Origin: Microcaldota archaeon | Lineage (GTDB): Archaea; Micrarchaeota; Micrarchaeia; Micrarchaeales; CABMGC01 | DNA: 64,000 nt | Reading direction: 5' to 3' | Assembly: GCA_028866995.1 (NCBI GenBank) | Contig: JAGWHD010000001.1 | Location: 273,030 to 337,029, forward strand | Shown here: positions 25,057-33,320 of the stretch, one piece after another | Numbering within the stretch: the stretch's first letter is position 1 | How the letters are laid out: each line of letters starts with the position of its first letter | Made by a program: the position numbers and the translations under genes | The notes under the pieces: generated by a model | What the model saw: only the letters and a program-made list of their open reading frames with translations | Told to the model about the DNA's origin: nothing | Database searches by the model: none

Positions 25057-26049
25057 ATGCTCAAGGCGGCACAGCAACCTATGCACCACCAGCACAAACC
25101 CAGGATCGGATGGCCGGTCATAGTGGTTGCGTTAGTGGTTGTGATAGCTCTTGCCTACTTCTTCATAGCAGGCAGCGGCATACAGACGGTAAGGACAAGC
25201 TCCAACTTCAGCCTGTTCAGCTCGAACAGCGTCAACTTCATGCTTCCTGGCAACGATTCCGTATACTCAATATACCTTGCGGCGGCCAGCCCTGGATCTG
25301 CGACATTCTACGTGGGCAAGGAGCCCATACTGATAAACAAGATAAGCGTCTTCACGCTCATACCAGGAAGCGCGGTCAACGTCAGCACCGAGGGGCTGGG
25401 AACGGCCAACATAGAGGTAAAGCTGCATTCCTCCTCAAACAACTCGGCAACGGTTGAGATAGTCCACATACCGAAGGACTTCAATGCCAGGGTAAGCGGC
25501 AGCGTGACGTACCTAGCCAACTCATCGCAGGGCAGCAGCGCCACGACAGTGACAACAACGATAGCGGCCACTACGACTATAGGGCAGGGCACCACGACAG
25601 CGCCTACGACCACCGTGTCCACATCGGGAACCAGCTCTCAGGCGCTCGTAGACGCGAACCTGACGACATACGGCACCCTCATGAACAACTACAAGGTGCT
25701 TTACAACAACGGCAAGCAGTGCACGCAGAACACATACAACATAGACATGGCAAACGCGGGCAAGAGCTACAGCCCGCCCAACGACTACTACAACGCGAGC
25801 CAGTTCACGCCTACCGACGTGAAGAGCTCGGCTGCGAAGGTAAGCGGCTCGGTCTACAACGTGACATACATACTAAATACGCCCATAGGGAATTCCAACG
25901 TGCTCACCCTCAAGGTGGATTCTGCCTCTAACACGCTCATATCTGAGAAGTTCGGCGGCTTCTTCAGCTCGGAAACATACAGCACGCTGAACCAGAAGTA
26001 CCAGGCGGCAGTGGCGATCGGCGACAACTGCGCTTCATATATACCGTAA
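25057..26049 (+). CDS. Membrane-anchored extracellular protein
   Basis: A 330-residue protein with a His-rich cytoplasmic start, a membrane segment (IGWPVIVVALVVVIALAYFF, near residues 17-36), a beta-rich first domain, a Thr/Ser-rich linker (TTVTTTIAATTTIGQGTTTA) and a second domain with two cysteines (CTQ and NCA near the end). The frame starts with a TTG at 25030, but TATA spacing (GCTTAATAAAAG, about 25014-25025) favours the ATG at 25057 with GTGAAG upstream. It lies between the response regulator and histidine kinase genes and could be part of the same sensory unit. Function unknown. Confidence 0.7.
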   Translation: MLKAAQQPMHHQHKPRIGWPVIVVALVVVIALAYFFIAGSGIQTVRTSSNFSLFSSNSVNFMLPGNDSVYSIYLAAASPGSATFYVGKEPILINKISVFTLIPGSAVNVSTEGLGTANIEVKLHSSSNNSATVEIVHIPKDFNARVSGSVTYLANSSQGSSATTVTTTIAATTTIGQGTTTAPTTTVSTSGTSSQALVDANLTTYGTLMNNYKVLYNNGKQCTQNTYNIDMANAGKSYSPPNDYYNASQFTPTDVKSSAAKVSGSVYNVTYILNTPIGNSNVLTLKVDSASNTLISEKFGGFFSSETYSTLNQKYQAAVAIGDNCASYIP

Positions 26050-26061
26050 CTACGCCATGCG

Positions 26062-28302
26062 TCACTGCCTTTTCCTTGCCTCTTCCTTGGCCCTCCTTGA
26101 CACAGGCAGCGTGAAGTAGAAGGTGCTTCCCTTCCCAACTTCCGACTTTAGGCCCACAGAGCCATAATGCAGCTTTACTATGCCCTTGACTATCGACAGT
26201 CCCAGCCCAGTTCCGGACTTCTCCTGCATAGTCATCCCCTTCCTCTGGAGCTGGTAGAACTTCTTGAACACCTTCTGCTTGTCCTCCTTGCTTATGCCTA
26301 TGCCCGAGTCCTGCACCTCAACCCTCACGTTCTTGCCCTTCCTGCTGACATGGACTCTTATGTATCCCTTCTCGGTGAACTTAAGCGCGTTGCCTATCAG
26401 GTTGACGAACACCTGTATGAGCCTGTTGGGGTCCGCGGTTATCTCGGGAACGTTGTAGTCGTTGACCCAGGAGAACTCTATTCCTGATTTCTCGCACATC
26501 TCGGCGAGAGCCTTTATGCTCGGGTTCTCGCTCAGCTCGTTGAAGTTCACCTGCTGCAGGTCGAGCTTCACCTTGCCCGACGAGAGCTTCGCCACGTCGA
26601 GCATCTGCTGTATCAGCCTCATCAGCCTGTCCAGCTCGTCTATGATGAGCTTCGTGTACGATTTCTGGTCGTCGTTGAGCTGGCCGAACTCGCCGTTGAG
26701 CAGCAGTATAGAGAATCCCTTGATGTTTGTTATGGGGGTCTTGAGGTCGTGCGATATGTTGTATATGAACTGCGTCTTGAGGTCGCTCTCCTCCTTGTAC
26801 TTCTCGGCCTCCTTGCTTATGCTCTCGACGTTCTCCTTCAGCTCCTCTATGAGCATCTTCGGGGACAGGTCCTTGCTTATGAAGATGAAGCCCGACGTCC
26901 TTCCAGAATCGTCGGCGAGAGCCTTTATGCTCTGGCTGACAGGTACCTTCATGTCCGAGCCTATCTGCCTCACGTTGACGAATATGTCGGTGAGGGAGCT
27001 GCTCTTCTTCGCGAGCATGATCGAGTTCGCCATCTTCTCCTGGTCCTCGATGTCGGCCCCAAGCGAGGCGATGTTTGTGCCCTTCAGCTCGTTGTTCGCG
27101 TTCCTGAGGAGCTTGTCGGCGTTCCTGTTCGTGCTGGTTATGTATCCTGAGTCATCGGTCACGATTATCGCGTCGCTCGAGAGCCCTATTATGTCGCTGA
27201 CGCTCCTGTTAGCCTGCTCCACGTATTTCCTGTAGTCCTTGGAGAGAACGCAGGAGTAGCCGCTCGCGTTCCTGTATATCTGCAGCGTTGCATCCGCATA
27301 GTTCCCGTTCCCGATGTCCATCCTTATGTCGGCAGAGTAGATGCTGTTCCCGATGCCGCTTATCTTCGCCGCTATGTCCGCCCCATCAGCGACTATCTCG
27401 CTCATCTTCCTGCCTACTATCGCCATGCTGTTGATGCCGAAGACCTTGTCCACGTTCTGGCTGGCCCAGGACACCCTTGTCGACTTGTCGAGCATCAGGA
27501 ATGCGTCGCTGCTGCTGTTGAGCATTGCGCTTATGTCGTTGACCATGTCGGCCTTGGTGCTGTCCTCCAGCATCAGGTGCATCAGCTTCTCGTTGACTAT
27601 GCTCGATGACACGGTGAAGCTCTTCGCCAGGTCGTTGGTGCGCCTTGCCTCGACCTGCATGCCGCTGTTCAGCTTGGCCATGTCGCTCTCGCCCACTGCG
27701 AAGAAATCGGATATGGAGCTTCCGCCAAGCTCGTTCGCAGTCTTGTCTATCAGGTTCAGCGCTGCCTTGTTTGCCTTGACCAGCCTGCCCTTCCTGTCAG
27801 CCAGGAACTGGGGGAACCTGTTGCTGAATGCGGCGTCGAAGTACTTCGCCACGTTCAGGCTCTTCTCGCGCTCGAACTTCACAGATGCCTGGGCGCTTGC
27901 CAGCCTCGCTATTATGCCCAGCATGCCCGACAGCTGGTCGTCGAAAAGGTTCTCGCTCCTGGAAAGCAGGGTCACGAGGCCGAAGGGCCTGCTGTCGCTG
28001 GTTATCGGTATGACCATGCAGCTCTTGAACCCCTGGTTGTAGTACCCGATGAGGTCAGGGAAGGCGGAGAAGCTGCTGAGCCTGTTGTCTATGTAAGGCT
28101 TGCCTGTGTTGACAGCGAACTCCTCGAACTGGCTCATCCTGGAGCCCTCTGATGCCATGTCCTTCACCGAGACGCTGTCTGCCTTCGACAGCTCCTTGAG
28201 CTTGAGCGCGGCATTCCCGATCAGGTCGCTGATGCTAGGCGACCTCCTCTCCATCTCCATGAGCTCGAGGAGGGATTTGCCGCTTATTGACTGGTCCGCC
28301 AT
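26062..28302 (-). CDS. Cytosolic sensor histidine kinase (GAF-PAS-PAS-HisKA-HATPase)
   Basis: A 746-residue sensor kinase without membrane segments. A GAF domain spans about residues 25-145, followed by PAS-like regions near 155-250, 265-355 and 370-480. The HisKA dimerisation domain has the phospho-His in FIYNISHDLKTPITNIKGF (H518). The ATPase domain shows the N box (NLIGNALKF, 634-642), G1 DSGIGI (665-670) and G2 GTGLGLSIVK (697-706). The frame extends to 28440, but the TATA at 28331-28339 and the divergent fibrillarin gene fix the start at 28302. It probably senses a cytosolic signal and phosphorylates the regulator at 23752. Confidence 0.9.
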   Translation of the reverse strand: MADQSISGKSLLELMEMERRSPSISDLIGNAALKLKELSKADSVSVKDMASEGSRMSQFEEFAVNTGKPYIDNRLSSFSAFPDLIGYYNQGFKSCMVIPITSDSRPFGLVTLLSRSENLFDDQLSGMLGIIARLASAQASVKFEREKSLNVAKYFDAAFSNRFPQFLADRKGRLVKANKAALNLIDKTANELGGSSISDFFAVGESDMAKLNSGMQVEARRTNDLAKSFTVSSSIVNEKLMHLMLEDSTKADMVNDISAMLNSSSDAFLMLDKSTRVSWASQNVDKVFGINSMAIVGRKMSEIVADGADIAAKISGIGNSIYSADIRMDIGNGNYADATLQIYRNASGYSCVLSKDYRKYVEQANRSVSDIIGLSSDAIIVTDDSGYITSTNRNADKLLRNANNELKGTNIASLGADIEDQEKMANSIMLAKKSSSLTDIFVNVRQIGSDMKVPVSQSIKALADDSGRTSGFIFISKDLSPKMLIEELKENVESISKEAEKYKEESDLKTQFIYNISHDLKTPITNIKGFSILLLNGEFGQLNDDQKSYTKLIIDELDRLMRLIQQMLDVAKLSSGKVKLDLQQVNFNELSENPSIKALAEMCEKSGIEFSWVNDYNVPEITADPNRLIQVFVNLIGNALKFTEKGYIRVHVSRKGKNVRVEVQDSGIGISKEDKQKVFKKFYQLQRKGMTMQEKSGTGLGLSIVKGIVKLHYGSVGLKSEVGKGSTFYFTLPVSRRAKEEARKRQ

Positions 28303-28330
28303 GTCCACCGTAAGAGCTTTATTTTTGAAG

Positions 28331-28339
28331 AATATAAAG
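28331..28339. promoter_or_regulatory. Shared TATA element for divergent genes at 28302 and 28364
   Basis: AATATAAAG, read as CTTTATATT on the minus strand, is about 28 bases from the fibrillarin ATG (leaderless) and about 33 bases from the kinase start. Confidence 0.5.
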
Positions 28340-28363
28340 ATATGCGCTTTTTCAGATGTTATA

Positions 28364-29023
28364 ATGACTGCAAAGAGACTTTTTGACGGCGTTTTCAGCA
28401 TAGACGGGAAGCTTGCGACTGTGAACCTTGCCAAAGGCAAGAAGGTATACGGGGAGGAGCTGGTCGAGGTTGGCGGCAGGGAGTACAGGATGTGGAACCC
28501 CTACAGGAGCAAGCTTGCTGCTGCGATAATGATGGGGCTTAAGAGCATGGCGATGAAGGAGGGGGATTCGGTGCTCTACCTTGGCGCTTCGACGGGCACC
28601 ACAAGCAGCCACGTGAGCGACATAGTCGGAGAGAAGGGGATCGTGTACTGCGTCGAGATATCTGAGAGGAGCATGCGCGACCTGCTGAAGGTGTGCGAGT
28701 CTAGGAGGAACATGCTGCCCATATTCGGCGATGCCAGGAACGTCGATGAGTACGCAGATGACGTGAAGAAGGTGGACGCGATATACGAGGATGTTGCGGC
28801 TCCGGACCAGGCCGACATACTGATAAGGAACGGCGCGCTCCTTAAGAAGAACGGGTTCGCGTACATAGCGATAAAGTCGCAGAGCATAGACGTCTCGAAG
28901 AGGCCCAGGGAGGTATTCGACGAGTTCCTGGAAAGGACGTCTGGGAGCTTCTCGGTGGTGCAGTCGGTTGACATAGACAGGTACGACAAGAAGCACCTCT
29001 TCGTAGTGCTTAAGAAATCTTAG
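28364..29023 (+). CDS. flpA: Fibrillarin-like rRNA/tRNA 2'-O-methyltransferase
   Basis: A 219-residue SAM-dependent methyltransferase, the catalytic subunit of box C/D RNPs that methylate rRNA and tRNA ribose. The N-terminal domain is followed by the signature YRSKLAAAIM, SAM-binding VLYLGASTGTTSSHVSDIVG, VYCVEISERSMRDLL, IFGDARN and the catalytic region YEDVAAPDQADI with IAIKSQSID. Length matches archaeal fibrillarins. The usual operon partner Nop5 is not adjacent. The leaderless ATG at 28364 follows a TATA shared with the histidine kinase. Confidence 0.95.
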   Translation: MTAKRLFDGVFSIDGKLATVNLAKGKKVYGEELVEVGGREYRMWNPYRSKLAAAIMMGLKSMAMKEGDSVLYLGASTGTTSSHVSDIVGEKGIVYCVEISERSMRDLLKVCESRRNMLPIFGDARNVDEYADDVKKVDAIYEDVAAPDQADILIRNGALLKKNGFAYIAIKSQSIDVSKRPREVFDEFLERTSGSFSVVQSVDIDRYDKKHLFVVLKKS

Positions 29024-29031
29024 GGCAAGGT

Positions 29032-29874
29032 ATGTTTGGTATGGACCTGTTGAAGAGCTTCTCGAACGCAAGATACAAGGAATCCGGGTTCGGATGCAGG
29101 TGCTGCGGCTACATGCCTTACATAATAGCTGGCGAGATAGACACTATGTGCGGCTTCTGCGAGGCGTATGTAAGCATGGCCAAGCTGGATGTCAAGGCGT
29201 TGCACCCGGAGATGGACACGCTGCTCGACAGCCTGCACGGGCTCATGAAGAACGGCGACTGGGAGGGGGCCGTGGCCCTGGCTGAGCAGATCAAGGCTGG
29301 GGACGACCCATATCTTCTGTACGGCCTGGGGGTGATGTACAGGGCACTCTCTGATGCGGTATACTCGCATGTCGACTACAGCGCCAAGGGGTTCATGGAG
29401 GGCAACGCTGCGAAGAGGAACAACGAGCCCAGCCTCAACAAGAACAATTCCATGCAACTGCTGTCAAGGTCGAAGGAGATGCTGTACAGGTCGCTGAAGA
29501 TAATGGGCACTAAGGCTGATGATCCAGAACTGCTTTACCTGTCGTTCCTGGCCAACATGAAGCTGGGCATGCATGTCGGGGCCAAGGCGGCGCTCGACAG
29601 ACTGAATGGAACTGGCAATGAAAGGATGAGGCTTTACGCCAACACCAAGTACTCGGTAGAGTGCAAGACTAGGGATTCCAAGGGATATCTGGCAGCGCTT
29701 GCGAAAGGCCTGTCACCGAATTCCGCATACTACGTTGCGCTTGACCTGGCGCGCATGAAGAGATTCCGCGAGTCTAAGGGAATGCTTGGGATACTGCTCA
29801 GGAGCGCGGCGATGCCTGAGGGCAGGGAGCTGCTCAGGAGGATCTATGGGGCCGAGACGGCCTCAGGGCTCTAG
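29032..29874 (+). CDS. Zinc-ribbon protein with helical-repeat domain
   Basis: A 280-residue protein with an N-terminal four-Cys zinc-binding site (CRCCGY about residue 22, CGFC about 41) followed by TPR/SEL1-like helical repeats (GDWEGAVALAEQIKAGDDPY, LLYLSFLANMKLGMHVGAK, YYVALDLARMKRFRES). No exact family recognised. It starts 8 bp after fibrillarin and is followed by the GH15 gene after 8 bp, so the three form an operon. The fold suggests a protein-protein or RNA-linked adaptor; role unknown. Confidence 0.7.
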   Translation: MFGMDLLKSFSNARYKESGFGCRCCGYMPYIIAGEIDTMCGFCEAYVSMAKLDVKALHPEMDTLLDSLHGLMKNGDWEGAVALAEQIKAGDDPYLLYGLGVMYRALSDAVYSHVDYSAKGFMEGNAAKRNNEPSLNKNNSMQLLSRSKEMLYRSLKIMGTKADDPELLYLSFLANMKLGMHVGAKAALDRLNGTGNERMRLYANTKYSVECKTRDSKGYLAALAKGLSPNSAYYVALDLARMKRFRESKGMLGILLRSAAMPEGRELLRRIYGAETASGL

Positions 29875-29882
29875 GTGTCGCC

Positions 29883-31655
29883 TTGGCAGAGTCTGACGAG
29901 AGGAGGCGTGCATTCCTCTCGAACGGGATGACATCCGCGCTGGAGCTTGACGGATCGATAGACTGGTTCCCTTGCCCTAGGTTCGACTCCCCGTCGATAT
30001 TCTCGGCCATACTTGACAAGGCGAAGGGAGGCTACTTCTCGATGAGGCCAGAGGGAGATTTCAGGCTCTCCTCGCAGTACCTGGGCAACAGCATGATGCT
30101 GAGGAACCTCTTCGAGACCGACAAGGGCAGGATGGAGGTGGTGGACTTTCTGCCGCTGGGGGTATGCGCCGTGATAAGGACGTTCAAGTCAGAGATCCCT
30201 TTCATAGTGGAGATAAAGCCGGTTTTCCAGTACGGGATGACGAATCCGGGAATAGAGACCAGCGACAAGGGAGTCACGTTCAAGAACGGGAGCTCGAGGG
30301 AGGGGCTCGAGGTCAGCATCAAGGGAGACTATTCAACCATAGACGACGGGGTCTTCAGGGTGAATCCCGGGGAGGGATACGTATTCGCGCTCTATTCGAA
30401 GGACCTCAAGTACGGGCTCTTCAGCAGGGCCGGGGCCGTATATCCGGATCCGTACGAGACGCTTGAAGCAACGCAGAAGTACTGGGACGAGCAGCTTGCA
30501 TCGGCCAGACAGGTTGAGAAGTTCAGGGACGCTTACTACAGGTCCCTTGCGATAGTGCTGGGCCTAATGTACATACCTTCAGGCAGCATGATAGCGGCTG
30601 CCAGCGCGTCGTTGCCAGAGATAGTAGGCAAGAACAGGAACTGGGACTACAGGTACGTCTGGGTAAGAGACGCAGCGTACGCCGCAGAGATGCTGGCAAA
30701 CGTCATGATGCTCTCAAAGTCGAGAAGGGTTCTCAACTTCCTTGTCAGCGTCATAGACCCCTCGCTCAAGAGCTTCGACCACCCGTTCTATTCGATAGAC
30801 GGCACGTCGCCGCAGCCGGAGGAGGTGCTGCACTGGCTCAAGGGCCACCAGAATTCGAGGCCTGTCAGGATAGGCAACGAGGCGTTCACGCATATGCAGA
30901 ACGACGTTGAAGGAGCGTTCATGAGCGGCCTTTACGCGTACATAGAGAAGTCCGGGGACATACAGTATGCGAAGGAGAACTGGTGGGCTGTCGAGGCCAT
31001 TGCAAGATGGACAAAAGAATCCTGGAAGATGAAGAGCATAAGCCTGTGGGAGGAAAGGGAGGTAACGCAGCATTACGTCCATACAAAGGTAATGGAGTGG
31101 GTCGCGCTGGATAGGGCAGTGAAGATAGGGAGGAAGATAGGGGAGAGCAAGAACCTGGAGGACTGGGCATCAACGGCTGTCGAGATACGTGCAGAGGTGA
31201 TGAAGGAAGGGTTCTCGCAGAAGCTGAACAGCTTCACAAAGTTCTACGGGTCAGAGGATGTCGACTCTTCGTTGCTGACCCTGCCCCTCTATGGGTTCAT
31301 AGACGTCAAGGACCCGATGTTCGCCGGCACCCTGCAGATGATAGAGAAGACGCTCGCTGTCGATGACGGACTGCTGATAAGGTACGGATCCGACTTCATG
31401 GGGAAGGTGGAGCATCCGTTCACGCTACTGTCAGCATGGCTGGCAAGGAACTACATAAGGCTGGGCGACGCAAAGAAGGCGGAGGCGATAATAGGCAAGC
31501 TGCTCAGCTATGCGAACGACAACGGCCTCATAGCGGAGCACATAGACATGAAATCCAGGCAGCCGAGGGGAAACATACCGCAGCTCTTCGCGCACGTGGG
31601 ACTGGTAGAGGCGATAAACGAGCTCAACGACCCTACCCTTTTATTACAGCAATAG
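29883..31655 (+). CDS. Glycoside hydrolase family 15 (glucoamylase/trehalase type)
   Basis: A 590-residue GH15 enzyme that releases glucose from alpha-glucans or trehalose. The N-terminal beta-sandwich begins with NGMTSALELDGSIDWFPCPR, and the catalytic (alpha/alpha)6 barrel shows NWDYRYVWVRDAAYAAEML, HWLKGHQ and GNEAFTHMQNDVEGAF. There is no signal peptide, so it acts in the cytoplasm, perhaps on stored glycogen. The start is a TTG at 29883 with AGGTG (29873-29877) overlapping the previous stop. Its 3' end overlaps convergent rtcB by 23 bp. Glucoamylase versus trehalase is not resolved. Confidence 0.9.
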   Translation: MAESDERRRAFLSNGMTSALELDGSIDWFPCPRFDSPSIFSAILDKAKGGYFSMRPEGDFRLSSQYLGNSMMLRNLFETDKGRMEVVDFLPLGVCAVIRTFKSEIPFIVEIKPVFQYGMTNPGIETSDKGVTFKNGSSREGLEVSIKGDYSTIDDGVFRVNPGEGYVFALYSKDLKYGLFSRAGAVYPDPYETLEATQKYWDEQLASARQVEKFRDAYYRSLAIVLGLMYIPSGSMIAAASASLPEIVGKNRNWDYRYVWVRDAAYAAEMLANVMMLSKSRRVLNFLVSVIDPSLKSFDHPFYSIDGTSPQPEEVLHWLKGHQNSRPVRIGNEAFTHMQNDVEGAFMSGLYAYIEKSGDIQYAKENWWAVEAIARWTKESWKMKSISLWEEREVTQHYVHTKVMEWVALDRAVKIGRKIGESKNLEDWASTAVEIRAEVMKEGFSQKLNSFTKFYGSEDVDSSLLTLPLYGFIDVKDPMFAGTLQMIEKTLAVDDGLLIRYGSDFMGKVEHPFTLLSAWLARNYIRLGDAKKAEAIIGKLLSYANDNGLIAEHIDMKSRQPRGNIPQLFAHVGLVEAINELNDPTLLLQQ

Positions 31656-33072
31656 GAACGTTCCTTGAAACGATTGTCGATATTCCCGAATCCTCGACGA
31701 CCTTGACGACCTCGTCAACGTCCTTGTACGACCATTCTGCTTCTTCGCTCACCAGCTTCCTGGTCTTTATCCTTATCTCTATGTTCTTCTTCTTCAGGGA
31801 CTCGAATGTCCTTGATGCAGGTATCTCCCTTATCGCCTGGTGCCTTGACATGACCCTTCCAGCCCCATGGCACGAGGAACCGAATGTCTGCTGCATGGAC
31901 CCTTCTGCTCCGCAGAGCACGTAGCTCGAGGTGCCCATGCTTCCTGGAATCAGCACGGGTTGGCCTGTATCCCTGTACTTCTCAGGTATCTCCTGCCTTC
32001 CCTTTGCGAACGCCCTTGTAGCGCCCTTCCTGTGCACGAGCAGCTTCCTCCTCTTACCATCGACGACATGCTCCTCTGCCTTCACTATGTTGTGCGACAG
32101 GTCGTACAGTATCTCCATCTCCAGCGCATCGCTGCTCTGCTCAAATGTGCTAGCGAAGCTCTTCCTTATCGAGTCGGTTATTATCTGCCTGTTGGTGAAC
32201 GCGTAGTTGACGGCGGATTTCATGGCGCATAGGTAGTCCAGGGCCTCCTTGCTGCCGATGTGCGCGTAGCTGAGCTCCGGATCCACAAGCTTTATCTCGT
32301 TCTTCCTCTGGTATTCCGCCAGGGTCCTCAGGTAGTCGCTGCATATCTGGTGCCCGAAGCCCCTGGATCCGGTATGAACCATTATCACTATCTGGTTTTC
32401 CCTAAGGCCGAACCTCTTCGCTATCCTTCCATCGAATATCTTTTCGACCTTCTGCACCTCGAGGAAGTGGTTGCCTGCGCCGAGCGTGCCCAGCTCGTGC
32501 AGCCCTCTCGACTTCGCGTCGTCGCTGACCTTGGATATCTCTGCGCCGTGCATGCAGCCGTTCTCCTCTATGTTCATGAGATCCGACTCGTTGCCGTATC
32601 CCTTCCCTATTATGTACTCGACGCCTTCGTGCGCCACCTTCTCAAGGTCCTTCTGCGTCAGGCCTATGTTGAGCTTGCTCCCGACACCCGAAGGCACGTT
32701 GTGGAAAAGCGCGTCTGCGAGCCTGTTGAGCCTCGGCCTTATGTCCTTCTCCTCGAGATTCGTTTTGACGAGCCTGACGCCGCAGTTTATGTCGAACCCC
32801 ACTGCCCCTGGGGAGACGATGCCCTCGCTGGCGTCGAACGCCATGACCCCGCCTATAGGGAATCCGTATCCCTCATGCCCGTCGGGCATCACAAGCACAT
32901 TGCCGACTAGGCTCGGAAGCGTCGCTGCGTTCGCGGCCTGCTGCAATGTTCTGTCCTTCTTGACCTTCTCTATGAGCGTGTCTGAGGAATAGGCGATGAC
33001 GTCGGTGTTCATGCCCTGCATCGATCCCTTCGGTATCCTGAACCTGTTCTTGTCAATTTTTTCCAGTTCCAT
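31633..33072 (-). CDS. rtcB: RtcB tRNA-splicing ligase
   Basis: A 479-residue GTP/Mn2+-dependent ligase that joins tRNA exons after intron removal (2',3'-cyclic phosphate to 5'-OH). Motifs are complete: VMPDGHEGYGFPIGGV, GFDINCGVRL (metal Cys), LGAGNHFLEVQ, VHTGSRGFGHQ and SSCHGAGRVMSR (guanylylated His). No intein interrupts it, unlike in several archaea. It lies divergently beside tRNA-Leu, itself intron-containing. A TATA-like CTATATATAT at 33111-33120 precedes it. Confidence 0.97.
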   Translation of the reverse strand: MELEKIDKNRFRIPKGSMQGMNTDVIAYSSDTLIEKVKKDRTLQQAANAATLPSLVGNVLVMPDGHEGYGFPIGGVMAFDASEGIVSPGAVGFDINCGVRLVKTNLEEKDIRPRLNRLADALFHNVPSGVGSKLNIGLTQKDLEKVAHEGVEYIIGKGYGNESDLMNIEENGCMHGAEISKVSDDAKSRGLHELGTLGAGNHFLEVQKVEKIFDGRIAKRFGLRENQIVIMVHTGSRGFGHQICSDYLRTLAEYQRKNEIKLVDPELSYAHIGSKEALDYLCAMKSAVNYAFTNRQIITDSIRKSFASTFEQSSDALEMEILYDLSHNIVKAEEHVVDGKRRKLLVHRKGATRAFAKGRQEIPEKYRDTGQPVLIPGSMGTSSYVLCGAEGSMQQTFGSSCHGAGRVMSRHQAIREIPASRTFESLKKKNIEIRIKTRKLVSEEAEWSYKDVDEVVKVVEDSGISTIVSRNVPIAVIKG

Positions 33073-33154
33073 TTAGACATCTCTTTAAGGCCGTTTTTCA
33101 GATACGGAAGCTATATATATGAGATAAATTACAGAGAATAATAGTTATCTGAAG

Positions 33155-33168
33155 GATTATAAATAATG
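33155..33168 (+). promoter_or_regulatory. TATA box for tRNA-Leu
   Basis: GATTATAAATAATG lies about 28 bases upstream of the tRNA-Leu 5' end at 33189. Confidence 0.5.
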
Positions 33169-33188
33169 TTTGATAAGTAGTATGCTAT

Positions 33189-33286
33189 GCAGGGATGGCG
33201 GAGCCTGGTCAAACGCGGCAGACTCAAGATCTGTTGGCTTAGGCCTACGGGAGTTCAAAAACTTTGAACAAATCTCTCTCCCTGCA
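33189..33286 (+). tRNA. tRNA-Leu (CAA) with 13-nt intron in the T-loop
   Basis: The acceptor stem GCAGGGA/TCCCTGC pairs perfectly, discriminator A, no encoded CCA. The anticodon arm is GCAGA-CTCAAGA-TCTGT with anticodon CAA; a long variable arm follows, as expected for Leu. The T-stem GGGAG/CTCTC (one G-U pair) encloses 20 instead of 7 bases. Removing 33259-33271 (13 nt) restores TTCAAAT. The region folds as a bulge-helix-bulge: central helix GUUC/GAAC, two AAA bulges, outer helix GGGA/UCUC and a six-base loop. Without the intron the tRNA is 85 nt, normal for Leu. Confidence 0.92.
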
Positions 33287-33320
33287 TATCATCCTTACAA
33301 AGACAAAAAAAGGCGAACGC

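Noticed and set aside
26062..28440. Histidine kinase starting at 28440
   Set aside because: The first 46 codons overlap the divergent fibrillarin gene and the shared TATA element; the start at 28302 fits the promoter.
33189..33286. tRNA-Leu as a pseudogene because of the oversized T-loop
   Set aside because: All stems pair, and removal of 13 nt by a bulge-helix-bulge fold restores a normal loop; tRNA-Ala shows the same arrangement.
33264..33320. N-terminal extension of the C39-like protein from a TTG at 33264
   Set aside because: This part is the T-arm and acceptor of tRNA-Leu; the frame is open by chance.
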